64,000 nt of DNA from Symbiodinium natans (GCA_905221605.1 CAJNDS010000779.1:1376001-1440000); one strand, 5' to 3'. Positions 19,661 to 29,060 are shown, numbered from the stretch's first letter. Translations and numbers: made by a program. The notes: generated by a model not told the origin, from the letters alone.

Positions 19661-19890
19661 TAGGGTTTAGGGTTTAGGGTTTAGGGTTTAGGGTTTAGGA
19701 TTTAGGGAGTCTCTCGGAAAGGGTTTAGGGTTTAGGGTTTAGGGTTTAGGGTTTAGGGTTTAGGGTTTAGGGTTTAGGGTTTAGGGTTTAGGGTTTAGGG
19801 TTTAGGGTTTAGGGTTTAGGGTTTAGGGTTTAGGGTTTAGGGCTACCACAGGAGCCCTGAAGCAAAAAGGGTTTAGGGTTTAGGGTTTAG
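19661..19890. repeat. Long telomere array (TTTAGGG)
   Basis: Includes about 17 perfect consecutive heptamers at 19724-19842. It ends with the recurrent junction GCAAAAAGGGTTTAGGG. Confidence 0.95.
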
Positions 19891-20141
19891 GGGGCTTACC
19901 ATGCTTCAGGAGCAGAATTCCAAAACCCTTCCCCTCCTGGGCCCCTGCAACCCCTCTACTTACTAGCACCCGGAGCGAGGCCCTCATTTTTATTTTTTGT
20001 GTTAGGGTTTAGGCTCCCTAATTGTAAGCCCCCATTATGAACCACAAAGGGTACCATTTGTCCAGGGTCCAGAGGCTCTTGGGTCTAGTTTAGAGGCATT
20101 GTCTTACCAGAGGGAGAGCTCCTTCGACTCCTCGTGCCCAG

Positions 20142-20204
20142 ATCCACAACCTCTTGATGGACACGCCCATGGCTTATCTGCGGAACCCTCCACCCTCCCC
20201 CTGA
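20142..20204 (+). CDS. Exon candidate
   Basis: After GTGCCCAG the frame reads IHNLLMDTPMAYLRNP and reaches TGA at 20202. Another frame is also open. Confidence 0.35.
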   Translation: MHNLLMDTPMAYLRNPPPSP

Positions 20205-20482
20205 CCTGACATGTCATGATTTTTCGGAGGAGGTAGTCAGGCTAAACCCTTTTGACAAATAACAAACAAACCAATGCGCAGACCCGGCACAGCTGACTGC
20301 AATCCTGTTGGCCCCAGAAACCTAGGTAGGATAAGGGGGACCCTTAAACGTGAACCCTTCTTAACCATCTTCTGGCTCCCTTAAACAGGGACCTGATTCA
20401 GAGGGTCTATATCTACATCCCCAAGGGTCTCCCTAATCGTATCCCCTGCAGAAACCTTTGTTGTTGATGGTTGAGGTTGCAG

Positions 20483-20539
20483 TGCTGAGGATGTCGACAC
20501 AAGGGCCTAGGTCCCGTCAGGCCAGTGACATTGGGGTGG
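20483..20539 (+). CDS. Exon candidate
   Basis: Between GGTTGCAG and GTAAATG the frame reads LRMSTQGPRSRQASDIGV. Good splice signals. Confidence 0.5.
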
Positions 20540-20811
20540 GTAAATGCAACACCTGCCGCGACAAGGGGGTCTAAAAGGCATGTTGGCTAGGGCTGAGACT
20601 GGGCTTCAAAAGGTGTATACGCACATCTGCATGTCACGTGCCACCACATATGAACCCAAAGTACTTCCTCCTTTGTCAAGTGAGAGCTCTCCGTGTGGCA
20701 GAGAGCTGAGGCACCTGAAAGAGACGACGAACATCGAGCGCACAAAGCCGGGGCCCCCTTTTGGAAGGCTTCCGCGGCTTCCCATCTCTTGCTTGCAGAG
20801 TTGGGCTTTCC

Positions 20812-20935
20812 TAAACTCGGGGTACCTTATTGGGGTTCTTATTAGAAGGGCATCCTACTATTTGGGGATTCTATGTTGGGATGGCTACTATTTGGGGATC
20901 TATGTTGGGTAAGTCGGGTTTCAAAAAAAGTTGGG
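20812..20935. mobile_element. Family E element
   Basis: GGGGTACCTTATTGGGGTTC, then CTACTATTTGGGGATTCTATG repeated twice, so part of the element is duplicated. Confidence 0.5.
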
Positions 20936-21033
20936 GGGTCCCTGTTTTCGTACACCTCCATTTCTGCGTGGGGTGCATGTCGTCTTGAACATGGAGAGTC
21001 GCGGAGTTGCTGGTAGTTTTTTGTGCTGTATAG

Positions 21034-21163
21034 CGGAAGCCTGTCGCTGCTTATACGGCCGAGGTTTGCCAATTACTTTAAGACGGTGGACTACGCCGGG
21101 GAGCCCGGTAGGGACCATGCAGCGACGATGAGGGCGGACCTTTGCACTGACCCTCTTCTCATG
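21034..21163 (+). CDS. Exon candidate ending at a family H element
   Basis: After GTATAG the frame reads GSLSLLIRPRFANYFKTVDY, AGEPGRDHAATMRADLC, TDPLLM. The donor GTACTTGGAGGTTCATGG is the start of a family H element. Confidence 0.55.
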
Positions 21164-21283
21164 GTACTTGGAGGTTCATGGTTTAGGGTTTAGGGGTTAG
21201 GGGTTAGGGTTTAGGGTTAAATGTACTTGTAACCTACTCAAAGGACTTTGGGGGCTCATAGCTCATAAGTACAGCTACACTTG

Positions 21284-21390
21284 ATGGATTCCGAAATGAG
21301 GGTACCTTCTTGGGGTCCTTACTTTTTGGAGTCCTACTATTTGGGGGTCTACTTTTAGGATCCCCTAATTTTCGTAAACCCCCACTTGGG
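21284..21390. mobile_element. Family E element
   Basis: TTCCGAAATGAGGGTACCTT, TTGGGGTCCTTACTTTTTGG, CCTAATTTTCGTAAACCCCC. A fairly complete copy. Confidence 0.6.
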
Positions 21391-21415
21391 CTTTTTTAGT
21401 ACCCTGCGCCTCCAG

Positions 21416-21479
21416 TTCCCGGGTAGGAGGGAGCTCGGCGGAGAAGGTGGTGTTTGAGGGCCAACAGGGATTTGAAAGA
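21416..21479 (+). CDS. Exon candidate
   Basis: After CCTCCAG the frame reads SRVGGSSAEKVVFEGQQGFE and continues open to TGC TGA at about 21510; donor GTGATT at 21480 is possible. Confidence 0.45.
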
Positions 21480-21606
21480 GTGATTCGCCCACACTCGGGG
21501 TGCTGATGCAAAACCGAGGATATAGGGTTTAGGGTTTGGGGCTTAGGGTTTAGAGTTGGGGGATTTCCTCATCTACCAGGGGTAGAATCATGATTGCTTC
21601 TCGCAG

Positions 21607-21701
21607 AGACTCAATCAGGGCTCATGGCTTGGATCAATCCACCACAAAAGTCACGTAAATGGATCATTCAGCCGTCTCGGGGCCGAGACGATGCGAGACT
21701 C
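21607..21701 (+). CDS. Exon candidate
   Basis: After TCTCGCAG one frame reads ETQSGLMAWINPPQKSRKW, IIQPSRGRDDARL and meets GTTTAAG; the other open frame ends at GTAGTT (21709). Coding is likely, the frame is uncertain. Confidence 0.45.
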
Positions 21702-21812
21702 GTTTAAGGTAGTTGCCCTAAACCCTAAACCCTAAACCCTAAACCCTAAACTAAGTGAGGGGTCGCTTCCGTCGAGCGACAGACCCCGAACGCTCGGCCG
21801 AGGGCCTTACAG

Positions 21813-21845
21813 CCCGAGCGCCCAAGCGAAAAGAGAAACGGAAAG
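21813..21845 (+). CDS. Exon before a 34-base intron
   Basis: Between CTTACAG and GTGAGG the frame reads PSAQAKRETE and joins in phase to the exon at 21880 to give RETERPTDIGLFYDN. Confidence 0.5.
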
Positions 21846-21879
21846 GTGAGGGTTAAGCCTCACCGTCTGTCCTGGACAG

Positions 21880-21955
21880 GCCAACGGACATCGGCCTTTT
21901 TTACGACAACGTCAGTACTCGGCTAAGGGATGGCCGGCACCCAGACCACCTTTAG
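21880..21955 (+). CDS. Terminal exon candidate of the 18.5-22 kb gene
   Basis: After CTGGACAG the frame reads PTDIGLFYDNVSTRLRDGRH, PDHL and stops at TAG 21953. Clear coding composition; function unknown. Confidence 0.55.
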
Positions 21956-22029
21956 CGTAGTTAAAGTATAACCCCAAATCGTAACCCTTTGCCTTGGAGG
22001 TCGGTTCAGGGTTTTGGGTTCAGGGTTTG

Positions 22030-22470
22030 TCGCCCCCCCCCCCCCCCGGGGGCCCCCTGGTCCCTGGTAGCTGCCCGAGCCTTCCCGGTCAAGGGCTTTC
22101 TGGGTCAAGGGCCCCCCAAGGGCCCCCAGACCAAGGGCCTCCCGGGCCAAGGGCCTTGGTCAGGGGGGCCTTGGCCCCAGAGGCTTTTGGCCTGGGCACC
22201 CTTGGCCCACTTGGCCCTTGGCCAGGAGGGGGGGGGCATTTTCGGGCCCTTGGCCAAGGGGGGGCCCTTGGCCTGGAGCGCCTGAAGGCCGGGTCAGGCC
22301 TTCTGGGCCCCAACCTTCCCGGTCAAGGGGGGATTTGAGGGCCGGGCTACTAGCCCAGGAAACCGGGGGGCCAAGGGCACTGCCGCCAAGCGCTCTGCCG
22401 CCAAGGGCCAGCCAAGGGCCTTGCCGGGCAAGGGCCGACCCAAGCCCCCCGCCAGGCCAAAAACCCGGAA
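22030..22470. repeat. GGCC/AAGGGCC-rich low-complexity block
   Basis: Dense GGGCCAAGGGCCCTTGG motifs, many self-complementary. Long frames on both strands are P/G/R-rich repeat translation, so no gene is called. Confidence 0.7.
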
Positions 22471-22589
22471 CTCCACCACCCGCCAAAACAACGCCCTTGC
22501 AGGGAATCGCACGCCTAGGAAGCCCCCAAGAGGCTTCAAAAGCTTCAAAAGGCCCACTAAAAGAAGGGGGACTACAAGATTTGTCCGTG

Positions 22590-23365
22590 CCCACAATGAA
22601 AAATGCGATTTTTTAATATTGAAAACATTGTTTTTAGGCACCCCTGCCCGCAATGAAAAATGTTCTTTTTTTAGTACTGAAATCGATGGCTCCCCCCAAA
22701 TCAACAAGGACCTCTACGGGCCCTGACGCGCCGAAGGCCCGAAAAGGACCGAGGCTACCCCCGAACCCCAACCTAAACCCTAACACCGCAAAACCCTACG
22801 ACGGCCTTCAAGCAAATAAGGGCCTCTACGGGCCCTAACGTGCCGAAGGCCCGAAAAGGGCCGAGGCTACCCCGAACCCCAGCTTAAACCCTAACACCGC
22901 AAAACCCAAGGCCTTCAAGCAAATAAGGGCCTCTACGGGCCCTAACTTGCCGAAGGCCCGAAAAGGGCCGAGGCTACCCCGAACCCGAGCTTAAACCCTA
23001 GCGATTGAAATACTCATTGGCGAAAAATTCATTAGGTTCCCTGACCTTTAAATGAATAAAGCCTCTACGGCCCCTGACACGCCGAAGGTCCGAACAAGGC
23101 CCCGAGAGACCCCAAGAGCCACCAAAATGCTTCAAAAGGCTTCAAAAGGCCCCCTAAAAGAAGGGGGACCCCAGGATGCCCGTACCCGCAATGAAAAATG
23201 CGATTTTTTGGTAGTGAAATCGATGCTTAATTGAGGCCCTTAAAGAAGGGGAATCCAGGAGCAGACACAAAAGGGTTTCCCCTAAGGGCCTCTACGGGCC
23301 CTGATACGCCGAAGGCCCGAAAAGGGCCGAGGCTACCCCCAGCCCCAGCTTAAACCCTAACAGCG
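22590..23365. repeat. Dispersed repeat cluster (~110-base unit)
   Basis: GCCTCTACGGGCCCTAAC...CGAAGGCCCGAAAAGGG recurs starting near 22711, 22823, 22930, 23062 and 23289. A second motif, CAATGAAAAATGCGATTTTT with a nearby GAAATCGATG, occurs at 22596, 22651 and 23190. Confidence 0.75.
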
Positions 23366-23463
23366 CAACTTTAAAAACATCAAAGCAAGCATCAGAGCAC
23401 AAGAAAATAAATTCCATAAACCCTAAACCCTAATAGAGTATAGTTTGGGTGGCCGGGGTGGGT

Positions 23464-23540
23464 TGACGGGCAACGCGAGCGCGCGGCCCGGGGTGTTTCA
23501 CACCCGAGCGCGCGCCCTCCCCTGACACACCCTAAACTCT
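23464..23540. repeat. GC-rich inverted repeat
   Basis: GCGAGCGCGCGGCCCGGGGT then ACACCCGAGCGCGCGCCC surrounds GTTTC, giving an imperfect hairpin. A distantly similar block is at 43570-43640. Confidence 0.5.
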
Positions 23541-23663
23541 AAACCCTAAACCCTAAACCCTGCCGTGCGCGAGAGTGAGGGACGTGGAGTCTGCCCGGCG
23601 AGGTGGTGCCCAAACACAATCGTAGTTGCAGGAGCCGAATGTCCAAGATCACGCCCTTTGCAC

Positions 23664-23745
23664 ACTAAACCCTAAACCCTAAACCCTAAACCCTAAACCC
23701 TAAACCCTAAACCCTAAACCCTAAACCCTAAACCCTAAACCCTAT
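23664..23745. repeat. Telomere array (CCCTAAA)
   Basis: About 11 perfect units. Confidence 0.95.
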
Positions 23746-24200
23746 ACATACATACATGTATGGGGGAGTCTCGAAATCAGGGCCCCTTTTTGGGGTTGCC
23801 ATTGTAAGGCGGGCCCTAGTATTTCGGGTACCCCAAAAAGGGAACCAGAATTTGGAGAACTGACCATACGGTTTTGTTCCTTAAATCTGCATTTTTGCGC
23901 GCACACACACATCTATGTATATACACACACATCTGTACTTTTTCAAATTGATGTTTGTCTGTTTACATCTACATAAGCCATTCCCCGAGACAAGAGAACT
24001 ACCAAAACCTGAGCCCTAAGGCCTCCTAGGCCCTGAACCCCTAAACCCGGGTTCAACCAGATCTTAAACCCTAAAACCTAAACCCTAAACCCTAAAGCCT
24101 GAACCCTTCTAAACCCATCCTCAGCCATGAGCTCGTCGGCTTTAGGCCCGACCCTTGCAGCCCTAATTCGAACACCCTAAGCCGCCCCGTCGGCTCGCAG

Positions 24201-24258
24201 TTGGTGAAGAGGGTGCGCAAGGACCTTCCACAGGAGCCCGGTCTTTCGGCGAGTGCAG
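24201..24258 (+). CDS. Exon candidate
   Basis: Between CGGCTCGCAG and GTGTAGG the frame reads LVKRVRKDLPQEPGLSAS. Textbook signals; unknown protein. Confidence 0.55.
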
Positions 24259-24686
24259 GTGTAGGCAGCGTTTTGGGCTTCGGCGCGAGGGTCTAGGGTG
24301 TGGGGTGTTGTGTAAACCCCAAACTCTAAACCCCGCACCTTTCAGGGCCGATGCTTTAGGGTCCGCGCCTCTTGGAGAAGGGTTGACAACAGCCTGCCCC
24401 TTCACATTTCAGGAGTCGGGGCACCCAAGTTTCTACTTGGACTAATTTACGTCTACATATGCACACCGACACATCCATATAAACATGCGCAGAGAAACCA
24501 TCATAAGGAGAGCCACACAGCAGAAGAAGCGGAATAAACGTGATCACCACAAGAGCAGGAGAAAGATGCCCACATAAGTGAATTCAGGAACCATACCCTT
24601 GAACCTTTTGTTCTGAATCCAGACTCTTGTCCTCACCCTAAACACTAAACCACAAACAGGGGTTTAGGGTTTAGGGCTTACATCAG

Positions 24687-24753
24687 TGCTTCCTGTTTGC
24701 TGGCGCACATGCATGACATTGAAGAAGCGCGGCATCCCGCCCCAGAAGCATAG
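24687..24753 (+). CDS. Terminal exon candidate
   Basis: After ACATCAG the frame reads ASCLLAHMHDIEEARHPAPE and A, then TAG at 24751. Short but well formed. Confidence 0.4.
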
Positions 24754-24847
24754 CAATAGGAGATCCCTGATTATGAGTATGAGAGGTGCGCATGCTTACG
24801 GTGCCCCTTATGGTGGTTTAGGGTGTAGGGTTTAGGGTTTTCGGGGC

Positions 24848-24938
24848 GCCAAAGAGCAGGACGGCAACGCAGCGGTCTATTACAAGGCAGAGACCCCATA
24901 TGACCGGTTGGTTCCGCTTGCCCATCTTCATTTGTCTT
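24848..24938 (+). CDS. Exon candidate
   Basis: Frame AKEQDGNAAVYYKAETPYDR, LVPLAHLHLS ending before GTAAGC, a strong donor. The acceptor is unclear because the upstream bases are TTTAGGGTTTTCGGGGC. Confidence 0.5.
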
Positions 24939-25233
24939 GTAAGCCTGTAAGCGACTCCCAGCAGTAGCCAGGTTTGGGTAGCCAGGTTGGTTGGGGGGGG
25001 GTGCAGTTCAGGGTGTAGAAAGCAGAAGCCTGCTGAAAAGGGCTTCCATCAAGTAACTTTTCTACGCTTTGGAATGAGACAGGTGCCATACTCCTTGGTT
25101 ACAGTTAACCCTTCTTCAAGGTATAAGGCTACTCTAGGCCGGCCCATTTAGGCTGTGAGCTGCTAGGCGCAGTATTTGTGCCATTTGTTTTTGGGCTCAT
25201 GCGGGCTGCAGATTTGTAGAAGGGCCTTGACAG

Positions 25234-25315
25234 CACACCACAAGTTCTGGACGCCTTGTCTGCACGGCTACAGTGTGTCAGTGGAGAGTCGGAGCTGTCA
25301 AAAATATGGGCCTAA
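25234..25315 (+). CDS. Terminal exon with stop in telomere repeat
   Basis: After CTTGACAG the frame reads TPQVLDALSARLQCVSGESE, LSKIWA, and the TAA stop belongs to the first CCTAAACCC unit of the following array. Confidence 0.5.
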
Positions 25316-25499
25316 ACCCTAAACCCTAAACTCTAAACCCTAACCCTAAACCCTAAACCCTCACCCCTAACCCTAAACCATAGGGCGGCGAGGCTGGTGG
25401 CAACCAAACCTTGCCAAAACACTTGCCACCCTCCAGTCTCCACCGCTCGAGGATTGATTCGATTTCCCTAAACCCCTACACCCCTAAATCCCAAAAAAA

Positions 25500-25616
25500 T
25501 GTGAAACCCTTAAACCCTTAAACCCCAAAACCCTAAACCCCCAAACCCCAAACCCCAAACCCTAAACCCTAAACCCTAAACCCCAAACCCTAAACCCTAA
25601 ACCCTAAACCCTAAAG
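25500..25616. repeat. Telomere array (CCCTAAA with variants)
   Basis: About 15 units; the last one reads CCCTAAAG and supplies the acceptor of the next exon. Confidence 0.9.
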
Positions 25617-25691
25617 GCTGCGGCGGAGCTGAAGTCCTGGGGTGGGCGGTACCAGGAGGCGAAGGCACGGCATGCTCCGGGTGCCGCCTGA
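25617..25691 (+). CDS. Exon with telomere-derived acceptor
   Basis: Directly after CCCTAAAG the frame reads AAAELKSWGGRYQEAKARHA, PGAA and TGA at 25689; GTGCCG at 25681 could be a donor. Charged, helical composition. Confidence 0.55.
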   Translation, partial: AAAELKSWGGRYQEAKARHAPGAA

Positions 25692-25716
25692 ACCCCTCGG
25701 TCGCCCTGTGGTACCT

Positions 25717-25888
25717 TGGGATGTTACCCCCTTTAGGGTTTAGGGTTTAGGGTTTGGGGTTTGGGGTTTGGGGTTTGGGGTTTAGGGTTTAGGGTTTAGG
25801 GTTTAGGGTTTAGGGCTCAGTGGTACCCTGAGCAGTCCTCAATATGATAATCCCTATGAAGGACTGTCAGTACCAGGGGGGACCTCCC
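25717..25888. mobile_element. Family B element interrupted by a telomere array
   Basis: Left end GATGTTACCCCCTTTAGGG passes straight into a TTTAGGG/TTTGGGG array (25734-25817); the right half resumes with CAGTCCTCAATATGATAATC and ACTGTCAGTACCAGGGGGGA. Confidence 0.65.
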
Positions 25889-26041
25889 AAGTGCTACCCT
25901 TTTTTCTCTTTTTTGTTTGGGTTCAAGGTTCCCTTCTAAAGTAACACCCACCCACCCCCCCCCCAAAAAAAAAAAAGAAAAAAAAAAACACAAAGAAGAA
26001 AGGAGGGTACCCTTATTGTAAGATGTTTACTGGGCTACCAC
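25889..26041. mobile_element. Family F introner-like element with A/C tract
   Basis: GTGCTACCCTTTTTTCTCTT to TGTTTACTGGGCTACCA. Same ends as the intron at 35226-35336, but expanded by a C then A homopolymer. Confidence 0.45.
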
Positions 26042-26244
26042 GGCCTTGAGGCCTCGGCCTGGGAAAAAACCGGGCCCTTGAAAGCATCGGAGTTCGACTG
26101 TAAGATGCCAGGCTTGAAGCCGTTGACTGCACGAAACACCCGAACCTTCAGAGTTTCGGATTCAGGGTCGCTAGGATTTGGGAGACAGTCCTTGCAGGCA
26201 AAGGGATGGCACAGTTGCTTACGACATGTAGCAAGCAGTGTCAA
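26035..26244 (-). CDS. Minus-strand open frame, cysteine-rich start
   Basis: Frame contains ATCRKQLCHPFACKDCLPNP, then SDPESETLKVRVFRAVNG. Natural-looking but opposite to other genes and overlapped by a + frame. May be a fragment of an antisense gene with 26779-27408. Confidence 0.3.
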   Translation of the reverse strand: MTLLATCRKQLCHPFACKDCLPNPSDPESETLKVRVFRAVNGFKPGILQSNSDAFKGPVFSQAEASRPW

Positions 26245-26391
26245 AAAAAAGCCGGCGCTGCGCTCAGCCCATGCGTTACAAAGGGCCGTCAGATTGTACG
26301 GTGGAGTCTCAGTGTTTTGGGATGGCCCCGAGAGGTCCTTGCACCTGTAGTTTAGGGTTTAGGGTACTCTCTTACCACTTTGTCGTGTCAG

Positions 26392-26701
26392 GGACAAGCC
26401 AGATGTGAATGGTCCAGGGCGGTGGGCTCAGGGAGTCAGAACGATGCACAACGTTGCGTTTACACAGCATTTGGAGGAGTTTCATATCGGTCGTCGTATT
26501 TATCGAGTAGGGTTAGAGTTCAGTTCTGCAAATCTGAAGTCGATGTCATCACTTGACGTGCCTACTGGACAGGACCTCTTTGATGAGGCCATCCCGCTTT
26601 TGAAGAAAGAGACGTCCGCACCCTGGAATAGAGATAATTATGAGGTTCAGGAGGCACGGCGTAGAGTGAACATTGTCCTCCTGAACATTCCTGAACTGTA
26701 G
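26392..26701 (+). CDS. Large terminal exon, unknown protein
   Basis: After GTCGTGTCAG the frame runs about 103 codons to TAG at 26699: DKPDVNGPGRWAQGVRTMHN, HLEEFHIGRRIYRVGLEF, LDVPTGQDLFDEAIPLLK, NYEVQEARRRVNIVLLNI. It is less GC-biased at third positions than most exons here, which may mark a different origin. No family recognised. Confidence 0.6.
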
Positions 26702-26778
26702 AAGAAGCTTTCAACACCGAACCTTAGGCACATAATCTTTTGAACTTTGCAAAGGCGACCCTCGCAGTTTCCCGGGGT

Positions 26779-27408
26779 TTAGGGTTTAATGTCACTTACT
26801 GGGACCAGCTGGAAAATCTGCAAACACTTGTCAGGGGGCGCTTGGGGACAGTCAGTTGCGAAGACGTTGCTGTGCTGTTTAGCCGGCATAATACGATGGG
26901 GATTGTAACTTGAGTTTGGCGCTGAGCGTGCGCCGCTCTTGCCGTTTCCTTCAAGCAGTGCCTCCACTGTAGATTGGCCGAAGGCTTGTGGCAGACAGGC
27001 CTCGAAACTGTATCCCCCTTGGGAATTATTTCTATTTTTGTTTATATAAAGCCCAAGAGGATATTCAAATATTATGTTTAGTAAGGTTCTAAGGGGAGTA
27101 TAAGAAACTAGAAATAGCCGCAATGGAGTTGCAAGCATCTCCATGTCCGCTGCTGTTCTTTGGCCCGACCTGCATGTCGCACAATTTGGTGTTCCATCAC
27201 AAGGCTGCTTTCCTTTCAGGTATCCGAACGCAAGGCGCTCACATTGCGACTTGTGGTCAGCACTGTAACGCCTCCAAAATGAGTCAACGAGTCTGTTGAC
27301 TGTGCCTTTCGGGTTTGTGGCGTGCCTTAATTCCCTAGTACAACAAAACCACAAGCTGCAATGCGGCAATGTCCGGGTACTTCCATTCGGTGGAAGCGCA
27401 CATGACAA
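26779..27408 (-). CDS. Minus-strand ORF with embedded family J element
   Basis: 209 codons open on the minus strand. N-terminal part: GTVNRLVDSFWRRYSADHKS, QCERLAFGYLKGKQPCDGTP, NCATCRSGQ, with five cysteines. The middle (about residues 100-133) is translated from the family J element at 27010-27109; the rest is EACLPQAFGQSTVEALLEGN and so on. The + strand also has exon-like pieces here (27220), so only one can be right. Confidence 0.35.
   Translation of the reverse strand: MSCALPPNGSTRTLPHCSLWFCCTRELRHATNPKGTVNRLVDSFWRRYSADHKSQCERLAFGYLKGKQPCDGTPNCATCRSGQRTAADMEMLATPLRLFLVSYTPLRTLLNIIFEYPLGLYINKNRNNSQGGYSFEACLPQAFGQSTVEALLEGNGKSGARSAPNSSYNPHRIMPAKQHSNVFATDCPQAPPDKCLQIFQLVPVSDIKP
27010..27109. 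mobile_element. Family J inverted-repeat element
   Basis: GTATCCCCCTTGGGAATTAT to AAGGTTCTAAGGGGAGTATA. Flanks both carry GAAACT, a probable target duplication. As + strand RNA it also starts GT and ends AG. Confidence 0.6.
27220..27281 (+). CDS. Exon candidate
   Basis: After a good pyrimidine tract (CTGCTTTCCTTTCAG) the frame reads VSERKALTLRLVVSTVTPPK to TGA. Conflicts with the minus ORF. Confidence 0.35.
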
Positions 27409-27550
27409 TCATCTCCTAGGCTCTATAACTCGTTTTTTTCTCAATATCCTGAGGAGCACGGACTGCACCTCCCTGCTGGAGACCTGCGAGGTTCCTCCGG
27501 GAAAGAATGACAAGAGCCCCCACGGTTTTGGGTTTTGTGGCCCTTGCTAC

Positions 27551-27624
27551 CTGAAGGCTCCAATGTAGTTCCTTTTTTTCGGTTGGCTCTAGTCTGCTAC
27601 TCCAAAAAGGCACTACATAGGAGC
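27551..27624. mobile_element. Family C inverted-repeat element
   Basis: CTGAAGGCTCCAATGTAGTT to CACTACATAGGAGC. A + frame with cysteines (GFGFCGPCYL) ends inside its left arm. Confidence 0.55.
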
Positions 27625-27792
27625 CTGTGAGTAAGCTGCTACTATAAGTGGGCTATCACTTCTGTGTTTCGGGTTCCGGGCCATGTGTTCTGTAGTGCCA
27701 GGTTTAGGGGGAGCCTTGCAACAGAGAGTGGCCTCTCCGCCAATCAAGGGCGCCATAGGCAGAAGTTGACAGTTGAAGCCTGGTTCGTGCAG

Positions 27793-27846
27793 GCCATGAA
27801 GGCCTTCTGCGAGCGCAACCTCCAAGGCACCCAGGACGCCCATCAG
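27793..27846 (+). CDS. Exon candidate
   Basis: Exactly 18 codons AMKAFCERNLQGTQDAHQ between TTCGTGCAG and GTTTGC. Strong candidate, unknown protein. Confidence 0.6.
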
Positions 27847-28004
27847 GTTTGCATGCTGTTCACGTCTCCATCACCTGAGACACCCTGAAGCGTAAAGGCT
27901 TGCGAGCCTACTCTTTGACTTGAGATCGTGACTGCCCCCCGCCCCCCTCCCTCCCCCCCCAAAACCCTGACACTAAACCCCAAACCCTAAACCTCTCTTA
28001 CAAG

Positions 28005-28130
28005 TGCTTGGAGAGCAAAGGAGAGCTTGGAGAGAGAGACCACGAGGACAGCCCTATGAACTTTGCGCTTCCCGAAGCGGGCGCCAGCAGTTCTTCAGGC
28101 TGGGGCTCTGAGTTCTGGCGCCCTTTGAGT
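28005..28130 (+). CDS. Exon candidate, acidic/serine-rich
   Basis: After TTACAAG the frame reads CLESKGELGERDHEDSPMNF, ALPEAGASSSSGWGSEF. The 3' end is unresolved. Confidence 0.35.
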
Positions 28131-28246
28131 GCCATCCCGATCCACCTCTTAAAGTACCCTAGAATGCAAGCCCTAAACCCTGAACCCTAAACCCTAAACC
28201 CTGAACCCTAACCCTAAATCCTAAACCCCACTAAACCCGAAACCAG

Positions 28247-28275
28247 GCTCTGCGAGTGCCGCCGCTCCATATCAG
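28247..28275 (+). CDS. Short exon candidate
   Basis: 29 bases, ALRVPPLHI, between AACCAG and GTGGGC, right after degenerate CCCTAAA copies. Confidence 0.35.
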
Positions 28276-28390
28276 GTGGGCAGCTCTCTCTCTGATGGTC
28301 CCTCTTGGGGCGTGCTGACCCCTAAACCCTGAGCCCCTAAGTATAGGTCTCCATGGCTCCATAATGTTCCATATGATCATAGGAACTTGG

Positions 28391-28477
28391 GATGGTCCCC
28401 CCTTTATACTAACTGCGGATCAGCATAGGGGTACTAGAATCCCTCTTAAGGACTGTTAGTATAAGGGGGGAACATCC
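28391..28477. mobile_element. Family B inverted-repeat element
   Basis: GATGGTCCCCCCTTTATACT to GGACTGTTAGTATAAGGGGG; the internal left arm has diverged. Confidence 0.6.
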
Positions 28478-28941
28478 CCAAATAGGAACCCCAAAGCAAC
28501 CGAGAGAGAGAAAGCAACCCTAAACCCTAAAACCCAAAAATCTCCGGGTGCCAGACTGGTGCCTTCTTTAATCGGAGCCCGGCAAGAGTACCCCTAGATT
28601 GGGAAACCCTCATTTGTTCCACCCCAAACATTAACAAAAAACTAAACCCTAAAGCCTAAAGCCCTAAACCTTAAACCCTAAACCCTAAATGGATGGCGCC
28701 CAGATCATGCGACGATGGTTTGCTTGAGTGTGAGGTTGGGTCTTGTGCTCTCAAAGTATGCTGCGGGGTCTTGCTAAGACAATCGGGCCTCAATAAGCAG
28801 GGTTTTGGAGGGGTTATTAGGACCAGAACGGAATACTATTTGTAAATACTCTGACGCGTAGATTCGCCCAGTGGTAGTAGTCAACCCCAAAAGGGTGGCC
28901 CCTAAACCCTAAACCCTAAACCCTAAACCCTAAACCCTTAT

Positions 28942-29060
28942 GATGGGCCGGTCTACTGGGCTGCCTTGGGGCCGGTTGGCCTTGGGAAGGGACAGCTGTT
29001 ACGACTCCTTGGGCTTGCACGGTGGCGCTCACAGGATGGCATATCGATCCGAGATCTAGG
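28942..29060 (+). CDS. Exon with GTTTAG donor
   Basis: Open frame DGPVYWAALGPVGLGKGQLL, RLLGLARWRSQDGISIRDL. It ends CTAGG and the donor GTTTAG is the start of a TTTAGGG array. No AG precedes the first codons, so the acceptor may be the AAG at 28989 or further in. Confidence 0.5.

Noticed and set aside
22160-22707. Several 100-144 codon ORFs on both strands
   Set aside because: All frames are open because of GGCC/AAGGGCC low complexity; P/G/R/A-rich with no natural composition.
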